Assembly (NCBI RefSeq): GCF_020379485.1
Contig: NW_026014698.1
Span: 59,994 to 123,993, forward strand
DNA from: Brassica napus
Taxonomy: Eukaryota > Streptophyta > Magnoliopsida > Brassicales > Brassicaceae
Direction: 5' to 3'
DNA length: 64,000 nt
A model generated the notes under the pieces. That model saw nothing but the letters and a program-made list of their open reading frames with translations, made no database searches and had not been told where the DNA came from. Of the stretch, positions 34,208-45,230 are shown in pieces. A program made the translations under genes and the position numbers. How positions within the stretch are numbered: position 1 is the first letter of the stretch; each line of letters opens with the position of its first letter.

Positions 34208-37200
34208 TTTTTTTTTTTTTTTTATAAGGATGTGAATTCATTTATCAAATGAGAGAGTTTGTACATGTACAAAAGAAATAAAAGGGAAGCAATCCTAAGC
34301 CAAAAAAGAGAAAAAAACAGAGGAGAGCTTAATTAGAACTGAAGATTATGAAGCACCATTACTCATATGTCAACCAGATACTCATGAGGTTTTGAAACGT
34401 GTGACGATGCTTCCTGGCCAAGATTTCATTTCTGACTTGCCTATCAATTTCTTTGAAGGATACTTCCGGGGGTGTCTGTATTCCATTGTGGAGACGGTTG
34501 TTACGCTCGCGCCAAAGCCTGTAGATGACCGCTTGAGCTGTAACTTTGCGCAGGGTAGAAGGACAGTGAGAGACCTTCAGTCCAATCCAAGTGAGAAAAG
34601 CCTCCCATGTGTGGAATAATATCGGTATGTACCCTAACCTCCTTATCACAATCTTCCATATTTGCTCAGCATATGCGCATCGCAGGAAGATGTGATCCCG
34701 CGTCTCGTGGTAGTTGTTACAGACACAACAACAAGTATCGATTTGAAGCCCCCAAGAAGCCAATCGAGATCGTGTAGGAAGTCTATCAAGCTGCGCCACC
34801 CACATCATGAAAGCATGGCTAGGGATGTGCCCTTTGAACCAAACCTTTCCTGCCCACTCTTTCTTCTGTTGACGGGGTCTTATTGATTCCCAAGTGTGCT
34901 TTGCAGAGAACTCAGGGAGGTCCATATCATTTGCTGCCCAAGAGTAAGTATTAGAAGATAAAGCGAGAGACGGCAGAGGTAATGAGCACAACATGATATG
35001 GAACTCTTCTGCTGCAGGAGATCTAGCCGGGCGAAGAGTCCAGCCAATTTCTGAGCAAGCATCTGCGACAGAGAAGGTCAAAGGTATACCTGTTTGCCTT
35101 GGGCCAGACGGTCCAAAATGATCTATTAGAGGTCCTAGCGGGAACCAGTGGTCAAACCAAAAGCTCGCTTTCATGCCATTGCCGAGAGCACATCTGATGA
35201 AACGCTTTGCTAGAGCCCGCGGATTAAGAAGGGCTTTTCAAGTCCATAATGCAGTCACGCTTTCGTCCAGACACCAAAATGAAGAGTCCTTGATGAGATT
35301 TGCCTTAACCCAAATTGCCCAAAGTGACTCCGGGTCGCAGAAGAGGAGCCAAATGAGTTTAAGACATAGCGTTTTGTTCCATAAGCAAAGGTTTCTGAAG
35401 CCGAGTCCACCTTCATCTCTAGGTAGGCTGATTTGGGACCAAGAAACTTTAGCTTTAGCTCTTGTGATGATGTTTCCATTCCAAAGGAATCTAGAGCAAA
35501 GTGATTCAATCAGTTTTATACACCCCTTTGGAAGAATAAACGATGAACACCAAAAATTCACAGTGCTGTAGATGACAGAAGAGATCAAGAGTGTTCTTCC
35601 CGCATAAGATAGAGCCCTGAGAGTCCAAGATGAGAACCTGCGCTTTAGCTGATCAATTAAGGGTATGTAGTCACAGATTTGGAGTTTGCGGTGCATCAAT
35701 GGTAGGCCAAGATAGCGCACAGGTAATGATCCAAGGGAGAAGCCGAGAGCTGCAATGTCATCTGCTTCGACTTGATTAAGACCGGCGATAAAGAGTTCAG
35801 TTTTGTTGCGATTCATAGTGAGTCCAGACCATGACGAGAAGACCTCAAGTGTGTCTGCAATGTTTATCAGAGAATTCCTTTCGCCATAAAAAAATATCAT
35901 AAGATCATCCGCAAACGCCAAGTGAGAGATGAGAGGATTTGAAGCCTTTGGATGGTAGCCGATGCGCCCATTCATATAGTTTGCATTCAGGAGCTGTGAC
36001 AGAACCTCCATGGCGAGGACAAAAAGATAAGGAGACAACGGATCTCCCTGCCTAAGGCCCTTTGTACCGCTGAAGTAGCCACACATTTCTCCATTAATAC
36101 CCACTGAGAACTTTGTCGTAGTGATACATTGTCTGATGAGATGGATAAATGATTCAGGGAATTGGAGAGCTTGCATAATCTTGAATATAAAGCTCCAATC
36201 CAGAGAATCAAAAGCCTTTTTCAGGTCCACTTTGAGCATAGACCTTTTGGAGAGATTCTTCCAGTTGTATCCATTGACCAACTCAGTGGCCATGAGCACA
36301 TTCTCAATCATTAGACGACCTGGGGTGAATGCTGACTGAGTATTGGAGATGATCATGGGCAGGACTTGCTTCAGTCGAGTTGCGAGAAGCTTTGAGATGA
36401 CCTTGTAAGAGGTATTACAACATGATATGGGTCTGAAGTCAGAGATGGATGTCGCATTGGTCTTCTTGGGAATGAGCGTCAAGACTGTTGCATTCCATTG
36501 CTTGAGTAGAGAACCAGACTGAAAAAATTCAGAAACTGCATTTATCATATCAGATCCAACTGATCGCCAGTGGGCAGTGAAGAACTCAGCAGGATAGCCA
36601 TCTGGGCCAGGGGCTTTTCCTTTGGGAAGCGAGAAGAAAGCATTTGTGATGGCCTCAGCTGAGAACGGAGATTCCAACTGCTGAGTTACTTCTTGCGAGC
36701 ATCTGAATGGAAGAAGCGCAGCAATGTCTTCTTGAGAAACATTTGAGGCAGTGACTGTCCCTCCAAGCAGGTTCTGATAGAACTGCAGAGCATGAGCTTT
36801 AATTCCTTCAGAAGTGTCGATGATGGCCCCGTTGTCGTCTGTGAGAAAGATAATTTGATTGACAGCTTGTCGTGATCTAAGAGAGCGATGATAGTATGTT
36901 GAGTTCGAATCCCCGACATCAATCCAATTAACTCTTGATCGTTGATAGAGATAAGACTCTTCCGCCTTTGCAAGTGTAAACCAACATCTGTGTGCTTCAC
37001 GTTCCCTGATAGAAACCACCGGAGAAGGAGACGCTAGGAGCTCTCTTTGGCAGTCTAGGAGATGATTTAGAGCCTCAGTGACCCTCTGCTCTATGCCAGA
37101 GAAGTTTTGTCGGCTAAATTCTCGAATAATACTCTTGAGATGTTTAATCTTCTTTGAAACATTTATCATTTTTGAACCTGCAAAATTCAGAGAATTCCAG

Positions 37201-37326
37201 CACTTGGAGATCAACACTTCAAAATCAGGGTGGCTATTGAGCATAGTGAAAAACTTGAATGGCCGCTTCACTTTCTGTTTTCCAGTATCCAAGAAAATGC
37301 AGCATGGGCTGTGGTCGGAAAATGCA
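34208..37326 (-). mobile_element. 5'-truncated L1-clade LINE
   Basis: On the minus strand the element runs from about 37326 to a poly-A tail seen as a T run at 34208-34223. ORF1 and most of the endonuclease are missing; the sequence starts within the endonuclease end (FSDHSPCCIF), the usual result of incomplete reverse transcription. It is a different subfamily from the LINE at 11-17 kb, with diverged protein sequence. It splits the DUF241 pair. An ATTATCC motif occurs near both flanks but not tight against the ends, so I do not claim a target duplication. Confidence 0.9.
34359..37326 (-). pseudogene. LINE ORF2 fragment (reverse transcriptase and zf-RVT)
   Basis: One frame is open from 37292 to 35238 (684 residues) and continues in the same frame to 34359 after one TGA at 35238-35240, which replaces an expected Trp codon in ALWT-KALLNP. 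Motifs in order: GKAPGPDGYP, LKVDLKKAFDSLDW, GLRQGDPLSPYLF, catalytic FADD in LAFADDLMIFF, YLGLPL, WSQISLP and EGGLGF, then zf-RVT with CCVCNN-H-TRDHIFLRCAYA and WRERN. Only the 5' truncation and this single stop break it, so the copy looks younger than the plus-strand LINE. Confidence 0.9.
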
Positions 37327-37777
37327 GGTTCTCAAGATCATTATCCGTCTAATGATTTGGTGTACTGTTTAGATTATGCTATGTTACCACACAAATATGA
37401 AAGATTATATGCTCATTAATTAAGTAATTACAACCCATATATCTATGCATGACGGTGTTTATCAATACCCCAAAGTCGAAGTAGATTCTTGACAAAATAT
37501 CTTAGTTTTGATTCCTCTCGCCTAACCAAAGATCTAATGATAACAAAGACATGAGATTAGGTACATATCAAAATTATCAAAATTAATTGAGAGAGGCATA
37601 AAAAGAATATTAAGTGGGCTTTGATGGAACAAATGAACATTGCCCCCTTCACGTGGCTTTTACTTTGACAAGTCTAAAACCTATTTCAATTGACCTATCT
37701 ATCTATCTCTCCCTCTATATATATTCAGCTTCAGCTTCTTTCTAGCTAAAAGCTTTCTCTATCTCATCACATCATCA
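37327..37777. other. promoter and leader of DUF241 gene 2
   Basis: TATATATATT at about 37716-37725 lies some 55 bases upstream of the ATG. A CT-rich leader with CTATCTATCTATC precedes it. No gene is seen here. Confidence 0.5.
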
Positions 37778-38611
37778 ATGGCTGCAACCTACCACGTTCG
37801 GTCTTGTAGCTTACCAGCTCGGCTACACTCAAATGGTCTCAACCATATTCAGCAACTTCTCAGTAAGCTTCCTACAGATAACAACAATAGCCAATCACTT
37901 CTCTCACAGCTCTATGAATCCATCTCTCATCTCTTCAACGACTCACCAGCTTCATCACTACTCCCTCATCACTCTTTCTTCACCCATGTTCTTGATCTTT
38001 CCCTTGTACACCTTGACTTGTGCTCCAAGCTACGAGACATAACTTGTCGCATCAAGGATTGTCTCCGAGACCTCCGGTCTGCTTTCAGACGGAGGGGACA
38101 CGGTGGAGATTTTACCATCCGATGTCACGTTAAAGCCTTTGTACGCTCTCGACGACTGATTCACAAGGATCTTGCTAAGCTCCTCTTATTGCTCAAACAA
38201 ACAGATCATCCTTCCATCGTGTCAACTCATCCTTTGATCACACTTCTCCGACAAGTATGTTCCCAAACATGTCTTTCCTTTAGGACAGTCATGTTGTCCT
38301 TATCATCATCAGTACCAAAACCCAGGCCTTCCAGATGGGCTCTAGTTTCTAAACTGGTGATCAAGAACGTTACGAATACAAATGCTCAAGTTCATAGCGG
38401 AGACAGAACCGAGTTCCAGATGATGGACGAAGAGCTGCAAAGATTCTGTTCAGCGAAAGAGATAAAGAAGGAAGGAATCAAGTCTTTGATCGCCCTCTTG
38501 GATAACGTAGATGTTGTAGTTGAAGATCTGGAGGAATCGCTTGAAAGCGTGTACAGGCGTATGATCCAAGCCAGAGTCTCTCTTTTGAACATACTCTCTT
38601 TGCATATATAG
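37778..38611 (+). CDS. DUF241 (BPS1-like) protein 2
   Basis: Intronless, 277 residues, starting MAATYHVRSCSLPARLHSNG. It has the family order: N-terminal SLPxR motif, a conserved LDLCSKLRDITCRIKDCLRD block near residues 80-110, RRRGHGG, then C-terminal DVVVEDLEESLESVYRRMIQARVSLLNILS. Helical throughout, no signal peptide or membrane helix. It is a tandem paralogue of the gene at 31336 but clearly diverged; the two were separated by the LINE insertion. The function is unknown. Confidence 0.9.
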   Translation: MAATYHVRSCSLPARLHSNGLNHIQQLLSKLPTDNNNSQSLLSQLYESISHLFNDSPASSLLPHHSFFTHVLDLSLVHLDLCSKLRDITCRIKDCLRDLRSAFRRRGHGGDFTIRCHVKAFVRSRRLIHKDLAKLLLLLKQTDHPSIVSTHPLITLLRQVCSQTCLSFRTVMLSLSSSVPKPRPSRWALVSKLVIKNVTNTNAQVHSGDRTEFQMMDEELQRFCSAKEIKKEGIKSLIALLDNVDVVVEDLEESLESVYRRMIQARVSLLNILSLHI

Positions 38612-38786
38612 TTAATTAATTTAGAACTTCATTCATTAGATTCCATGTCTATGTATACAACTTCACTCATTTTTTGATGAAACTTGTTACCTTCATAGAT
38701 TAATGACACTTTAAACAATCAATGTAGTTGTATAACTAAAAAGAACTTAGCAACAACGACACTTCAACATATCTGAGCAAGTGTTA

Positions 38787-38902
38787 GAGTGTTTATTGTA
38801 GGTCTCTTAGGTTGGGTCTCTTAGCGTAATATAAGCTAAGAGACCGTATTTTATATTAAGCTAAGAGACCCAATCTAAAAGACATGCAATAAACATGTTC
38901 TT
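38787..38902. mobile_element. short MITE with nested inverted repeats
   Basis: About 116 bp. Outer ends GAGTGTTTATTGTAGGTCTC and, read in reverse, GAACATGTTTATTGCATGTC are inverted copies. Inner arms TTGGGTCTCTTAGC and GCTAAGAGACCCAA are an exact inverted pair. The flanks are TTA and TTG, close to the 3-base TWA targets of Harbinger elements. The ends resemble those near 23800, so I infer the same superfamily. Confidence 0.6.
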
Positions 38903-39465
38903 GTATTTTAAATTCTCCTGGAGTTCTAATGCAGTGGGCAGTGAGTCTAGAGTATCGTTGCCGCAACAGACGTTAAATGGGCCTGAATAAGACTAAATTC
39001 TATAACATGTCTTCTTTAATATTAAAGCAGCAGTAAGAATCAAAACTGTGCTCACAAGTGAAAAAGGAACAACTAATTTTCTTAACAGTGTTATAAGTTT
39101 AGCTATGTCATAAATTAGGTCAAAAATTCAACAAGCTTCCTTTATTTATTTTTTTGGCATAAGGGGGGTACTGTAGAAGGACCAAAGACTTTTCCGTCTT
39201 GAAAAGTAAAATAAACAAAAAGAAAACAAAAATAAAGTAGAAACTAGAAAGAGAAGAGCTTTGACAAAAAAAAAAAAGAAAGAGAAGAGCATGCGAGCAC
39301 GTTCGTTCGTTAAGATCAACAACTAAAAATGGAGGGCACATTATCTCCTTCCCTTCAACTCTTCAAGCCACCGTCTCTACTTTTATTGACAATTTACGTT
39401 TCCTTCTCCACGTTTCTCTTTGACAAACCAAAGCCAAAGCAGAGACAAAAGGGCGTTCTACCAAC

Positions 39466-39855
39466 ATGGCCAACTCAAAGAGATTGTTTGGCGTTGTGCG
39501 GAGGAACCTTCTCCGGCGATCTCCCAGCAGCATCACCACCATTCGCTCATCAATCCAACAAACCACTAGAGAGAACATTGCCGCCATTAAAATCCAAGCT
39601 TTCTTCAGAGGTCACCTGGTACAAACAAACACATATTTTTCTTGTAATTTCAGAACCTTGTTTTTTTTTCAAAGTTGACCATTGTAAGTATTGTAGGGAA
39701 GGAGAGCGTTTAGAGCGCTCAAGAGTCTGGTGAAGCTTCAGGCGGTGGCGAGAGGTGTGCTTGTGAGGAGACAAGCTCGAATAGCCTTACATTGTATGCA
39801 TGCTCTTGCTCGCTTGCAGGTTAGGGTTCGTGCTCGTCAGATTCTCTCCCATTAA
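39466..39855 (+). CDS. IQD20: IQ67-domain calmodulin-binding protein, IQD20
   Basis: Two exons, 39466-39618 and 39697-39855, give 103 residues, the size of Arabidopsis IQD20 (At3g51380). It opens [13 protein letters not shown]. The first IQ motif spans the intron ([20 protein letters not shown]) and a second follows as [15 protein letters not shown], ending [11 protein letters not shown]. The phase-0 intron inside the IQ67 domain is the conserved position of the whole family. IQD proteins bind calmodulin at microtubules and the plasma membrane as scaffolds. This is one of the shortest members: the IQ67 core with almost nothing else. Longer plus-strand frames starting at 39329 read through the intron and are artefacts. 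Confidence 0.93.
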
Positions 39856-41769
39856 AATTCCATGTGACACAAGACCTCATTTGCGATTGTGACATCTACG
39901 TAACATTATTGTTCTTTCAAATTAACTTCTTTGTGATTTCGTATATGTATACTAATTAACCCTAACACCCTTCAAATTATACTGATAAACATTGTCTGTC
40001 TAGCTGAAACTGTCTCAAATTTTTATTGTTAAAAGTAATATAAAATATACATTATAAAAATGATCAATATATCATAATGAACCAGAATCACACGCAGCAA
40101 GAAGAGATTTATTAAGACTTGGAAAGGAAGCTAATGAAGGGTTGGGTGGAGGTACCTTGGATAGAAAAAAGGGTGAGTAAGGCTTCCTTGAATACTCACC
40201 ATTTTGTCTACTTTGATATTTAATAATCTGGATATTATAACCAATATACCTAATGAGTTTACATCAAAAAGACTATCAACAAAGAACATTCCAGCTTCAT
40301 TCTCAACACACACAAGCAAAAGAATGTTGATATATATATAGGTAGATCTACAAGAGAGAGAGAGAGAGACGAGAGAGCACTGAGATATTGGCGCGGCTCA
40401 ATCAGATAACTAAGAGAATGCATATAGTACGTGTGTAATCTGAGTGAACCAGGCCAATATCAAAGAGGACTCTTTCGTGCTAAAGGTGCAGATTCAAAGG
40501 AAAACTGTCTTGTAAAACAAACAAAAAAGGAAGAAGATAGACGTGTGAGGGGAAGTGTGATGAGGAGAAGGTGAGAATGTCTGTGTGGGGGAGTTATAAA
40601 GAGAGGTATTAAATTAGGGTATATGAGAGAAGGAAATGGAAGGTATGGAGCATTTAAACCACATCTACTAACCAATGCACTAAAGCTGGCTCACTCTCTT
40701 TACTCCCTCTCCCCCTCCTCTCTCTTTTTTTTTCAAGTTTCATTATATGTATCCATCGTTACAAACTAAATAGGCTATGCAATGTGAACCAATACTCCTT
40801 TGTCTCCTATGCCTTTCCTTCTTGAGGGTTCATAACAAAAACAAAAATAAAAATGCAAGTTAAAAGATTTAGAGGAAGAAGTTAAAAAGAACATGGAAGA
40901 TGCTTTATAATAAATTTTGAGGGAATCTCTCGCAGAAAGGAGGGACACTGGCTGCCCTGCAAACCATTAATGTTCTTACTGCTCCTTTTTTTTGTTAACT
41001 ACTTGGCCTTCTCTTTCTATCTCTTTCTCTCTCTATCTATCATTCTGCTTTTTACAACCTCAAGACAGTTATGAACCCTAATGACCCATATCTTTCTGTC
41101 TCTCTCTCTCCATTGAAGAGATCCTAGTTTCAATGTCACATTGTAATGCCAGAGCTTTGTAAGAAGAAAACGAATCCTATTTTTGTCTGTGGTTATGATG
41201 GGTGGGGGTGGCAAAAACTATTGCACACCCATATTTACTTTTCTCTCTAGCTCTACATTAAAACCTCTCAGGTCCACCACCATTGCCATAAATTTATGCA
41301 GAAACACACTTTATCTCTCTCTCTCTCTCTCTCTACCCAATTGTATTTTCTTAAGATTTAACACAATATACCAAAACTTACCTGCTCTTGCTCTATAGGT
41401 TTTCAGCATGTTTCATTCTGTATTTTCCTTATTACTATTTTTGGGATATAAATCACCTTATGGTTTTGTTACCGTTGAGTATCTTAATATCGATGTCTCA
41501 ATATTAAAAGTAACACCAAGCCAGTAAAAATGGAAGAATATTATGTAAAAAGGCTAAGAATACACACGTCGAGTTCAAGGTATACTTGTTTCAAATTTGC
41601 GCAGATTTAAGCTTCAACTTGGTACCAAAGCAAGTAGAGAAGCTGGGTAAGCTTCCTTTGTTCCCTTACACAAGATGAGTAAAAGAATCAGAAACAATTA
41701 AGACGTACAAGTGAGTTTAAGTACATCTTTTTTTATATAGTAAACTAACAAAATATGCAACCATGTATG
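39856..41769. other. intergenic region between IQD20 and the hAT-like element
   Basis: No gene recognised. Contains GA- and CT-rich tracts (near 40359-40374 and 41317-41333). 40370-40730 looks like promoter or leader sequence with pyrimidine-rich strands. A non-coding transcript cannot be excluded, but I saw no miRNA-like precursor. Confidence 0.5.
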
Positions 41770-42270
41770 CAGGCCCGGGTTTGACCCCATACATGTGATA
41801 CATCAGTATGGAGCCTATTATTTATTTAAACATTTTAGGGCCTAATTATTCAATGTTGTTATTTGTTAACATATCAATATATTATGTGTTAATGTGTTCG
41901 ATAAGTTAATAAGGTGATGGACCATCTCTAAATAAAAGACAACTAAGTTTTATATAGCCTTTCGTATTATTTAATATGAGTGGATTAAAAGGAATATAAT
42001 AATTTAACATAATTGTCTTCAATGTTATCGATTAAAAGAAATAGATCAAAGATCAAAGCATTTGATTATGAAAGTTTGATAGATGATTTTGTAGGAAAAA
42101 ATGTAAAAACCCAATATTTAAGAATTGATAAAAAAATTTACTAGTTTTAAAAATATTGTAATTTTTAATCATAAATTTGATTTTTTTTATCGACATTTTT
42201 TTTATGTATTATCTAAAGGTTTCATTTTTATATTTCGTATTGGACCATGAATATCTCAGGACCGGCACTG
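41770..42270 (+). mobile_element. 501-bp non-autonomous hAT-like element, copy 1
   Basis: The element starts CAGGCCCGGGTTTGACC and ends GGACCGGCACTG. It is flanked by an exact 8-bp direct repeat, CATGTATG, at 41762-41769 and 42271-42278. CAG..CTG ends with 8-bp duplications are typical of hAT transposons. It encodes no transposase. A copy of the same length and, by eye, practically the same sequence lies inverted at 47150-47650 with a different target duplication, so both inserted independently and recently. Confidence 0.88.
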
Positions 42271-42644
42271 CATGTATGTCATCTTATGGTAGTCACAATG
42301 GCGTGGATTGCAGTACAAGTAATTTAAAATCATAGAAACTTCAAGCATGTTAGCAACTGAAAGCTAAGTGATAATAAAACAACATTACAAATAAATATAT
42401 AAGGAAATATATCATAATCAAACACTCTGTTCTAGAGAGTTTCACGCAACACAAAAGTACAACAAAAGAAAGGCTACTATCATTCCTCACCAACAACAAT
42501 TACAAGATTACACAAAGTCCTCGTTGTAACAAATGAAAATAAATAATTACTGGAATGGGTTGCAGACGTCAGTATTGTGTGGCTTCCACGTTAAAAATTA
42601 TACAAATCCTCATACCAACAAAGAGTGTGAGCTTTTTTAAATAA

Positions 42645-43962
42645 CTACAAAAGATGGAATCTAAAAAAAGTGGGAGTAGTTATACCGCCGCCTCTGATAG
42701 AAAGAGAGGGTCCTCTGGCAGAGCTCACCACATCGGTATCAAGAAAAATGACAACCACGGTGATATCATCGTGAAAATGCCTCCTCACGCCCCTCTGTAT
42801 CTTCTTCAGATCAGAGTATCTCATCTCTCTCTTCTTCGCGGCCGCTTGCAGTGCCATTTTCACAAGTCTACGTGCAATACCCTGCACAAAGGACACAATC
42901 AGTACTTAGTTTTGTAGGTTTTAAGTGAAAAACAATTGAGTGTAGCGCACGTTTCGTGGGTGGTTCTGAACAATGTCAACAGCTTCTTGGTTCCTCATCT
43001 GTTCCCACAGTCCGTCAGAAGCCAAAATCAGAAACCGATCTTGTGGCTGGATCACATGCTCCGTTATCGACGGCTCCCCGCTCAAGATTGGCCTCTTCAT
43101 CGGCTCACAGAGTCTATACTTTGCGTACAGCGGTTTCCTGTTGAACTCCGCCTTCTTAAGATACACGTCACCTATGGATCTAGATATCTAAATAATGCCC
43201 TTGACGCGCCACACAATGTGCTTTAACACGACGATACGCGAGTCATCCGGATGCAAAGAGCGCATCTCCTGTTGAATAGACTCTGTGCTCACATTATGTT
43301 CTGCTGAGAGCTGAAGCGCAATGACCTCACTTGTAGTCTCCAACGTTGGCTATATAAAGCATCCCTCCGCATATAACGCCGACAAGGCAGCAAGACCCAA
43401 CAGCTGCAATCTATGGCTTCACAGGCCATTGCTTTGTCACAACCGCTAGAAACCCTTCTTCTGTCGCTTCGTATGCTTTTCTGATTACATCCATCGACAT
43501 AGAGCCTTCCTCTGCTGCAAATCCTACAGACTTTTAGTCAGGGCCGATCCTGGGGCCAAGCCTAACGAAACATTCGCCTAGGCCCCTAAATATTTTGAAA
43601 ACTTTTATATATACATAGGTCCCCAAATTTGTAAAAACAACATTCGCCTTGGGCCCCTGTGGACTACAAATGATTCAGTTGCTCACTCTTTAGATGGTGA
43701 AAGAGATGATCGTTGACAAAGCGTGAGGTCTCAGGGCCGCCGTGACCGTCGTAGATGCCAATAAAAGTTCCGTAAGGACCAGAATCAAGTGTCTCAACTT
43801 GGCTCTGATCCTCGAGAAGATTGTTGGCTTGAACAACCGCCATTGAGAATTCGCCGAGGAGGTGGTGACCAGAGTCTTTGTACCAGAGGAGTCCATCTTG
43901 TTTCCCTGTTGAAGAAGAAGAAGAAGGCCAGAGACAAGTAGTTTCATTAACGTTGTTAACAT
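42645..43962 (-). pseudogene. PP2C.D-type protein phosphatase pseudogene (At3g51370-like)
   Basis: Minus strand, start near 43962 (MLTTLMKLL) and end at 42645. PP2C pieces are clear: [77 protein letters not shown]. Lesions: a frameshift in exon 1 before [11 protein letters not shown] (near 43930); CAG to TAG at 43411-43413 (KP-stop-IAAVG); an out-of-frame deletion after NVGD (near 43334) that removes the conserved SRAVLGR segment; and CAG to TAG at 43188-43190 (KGII-stop-ISRSIG). It cannot give an active enzyme. Functional relatives dephosphorylate plasma-membrane H+-ATPases and are held in check by SAUR proteins. Intron 1 carries a small transposon at 43539-43659. Confidence 0.92.
43539..43659. 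mobile_element. 121-bp hAT-like MITE relic in a pseudogene intron
   Basis: Starts CAGGGCCGATCCTGGGGCC and ends CTTGGGCCCCTG, with ends similar to the 501-bp elements nearby (CAGTGCCGGTCCTG). Internally it has two ATTCGCCT-containing half repeats. No clean 8-bp target duplication is visible, so it is older or truncated. It sits in intron 1 of the PP2C pseudogene. Confidence 0.55.
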
Positions 43963-45230
43963 CCTCCCTCCCTTCATAACATCAGGGAAAACCCTCTTTC
44001 TCTTCCTCCACATCCGTCAAAAAGGGAAACAAGACTATTCTGAGCAAAGGGTAAAGCTAGTTATTAACTGGGAACGCTTGAGAGAGAAGAAGATCAAAAC
44101 TTTATGAAGCTGGTGAAATGGGTACCTGAGATTGGAGCAGAAGCAGATGTTAAGAGGAGCAAGTCAGACGCAGACTTGGAGTCAATCAACAGCAATCTTA
44201 ATGATGGAACTCAAAAGTCTGAAGCTTTACAAATGTTGAAGATCTGAAAGGATCGAAGGGAAGATAGAGAGAGAGATGGATCCGAATCAGATGAGGTGAC
44301 GAGAGCCTCTCTCCACTGCTTCTAACCAGACAATCCAATCCCAGTTAAGTTTACTTACGGGGATCAGACTTTCTAAACTTAACCCCTTCTTGTTTCTTAT
44401 ATTTTGACTTTTCTGTCCTTTTTGACTTTGCTAAACAGGTCCTCTATCTTTCTAATACTTTCTCTTTATGGACACCACTAACTATATCCTTCTTTGAGAC
44501 GCGGTCCTTGCCAAGTACAGAACACGTAAAAAGAACTCAAATTTGAGGGTTTATTACACGAGAGAAGTTTCGAGAAGTAAAAATTATGGACAAGGAAGAA
44601 AAGAGAAGTGTGTTGTTGTGTTATGTTGGTCGAAGAAGATTTGATAGTTTGTTTATTAGAAAAAAAAAAATAAAAAAGATAGAGAGAGAGAAGCTATAAT
44701 AGTTTGAAAGAAGAGACACGTGATGTAGTGACATCATTTAACGTTAGTTGTCTCAATAAGGACATACGTGTGACTATCAACCTCCACTTCCTTTTCCCGT
44801 TTCCCTTCACTTGGCCTTACAGAGGCGTGTGATGGGCCTTATATCCAATAGGTACATGAATGATAGAAGTGAAATAAGAAGCAAAAAAAAAAAAAAAACA
44901 AGGGGAGTAGTCAATAAAACCCAACCCTACTTTCACTCTTTACCAGTAGTCTGAAAAAAGCAAGACATTAACAGGAATCACAGAAAAGATTACACATGTA
45001 CACTCTCACGTTTTATGTGGTGTTTTTGTCTGAGAGAATAACCAAATTTGGTTTCACTCATCACTACAAATTCATTGCTTCTTTTTTTTTTCTGTCTTGC
45101 GTACATGTAGTTTCACACTAGTTAATTGCGTTTCATACTCCGGTTTAACAAAAAGGATCAATTTAAAATAATTACTAGTTGTGTTCTCTAGATCGGATTC
45201 TTAAAAAGAAAAGGAAAAGAGAGAGGAAAT
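43963..45230. other. intergenic region between PP2C pseudogene and the next gene
   Basis: The first few hundred bases are the old PP2C leader and promoter, with GA-rich runs. No gene is supported. A/T runs near 44651-44680 and 44884-44899 are simple sequence. Confidence 0.5.

Noticed and set aside
34190..37360. ATTATCC as a target-site duplication of the minus-strand LINE
   Set aside because: The motif is not adjacent to the poly-A end or the truncated 5' end.
40300..41400. A microRNA precursor or hidden gene between IQD20 and the hAT-like element
   Set aside because: Only purine- and pyrimidine-rich tracts; I found no long foldback or conserved mature miRNA sequence.
43539..43659. Transposon insertion as the cause of PP2C inactivation
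   Set aside because: It lies in intron 1, so it would be spliced out; the stops and frameshifts are the actual lesions.
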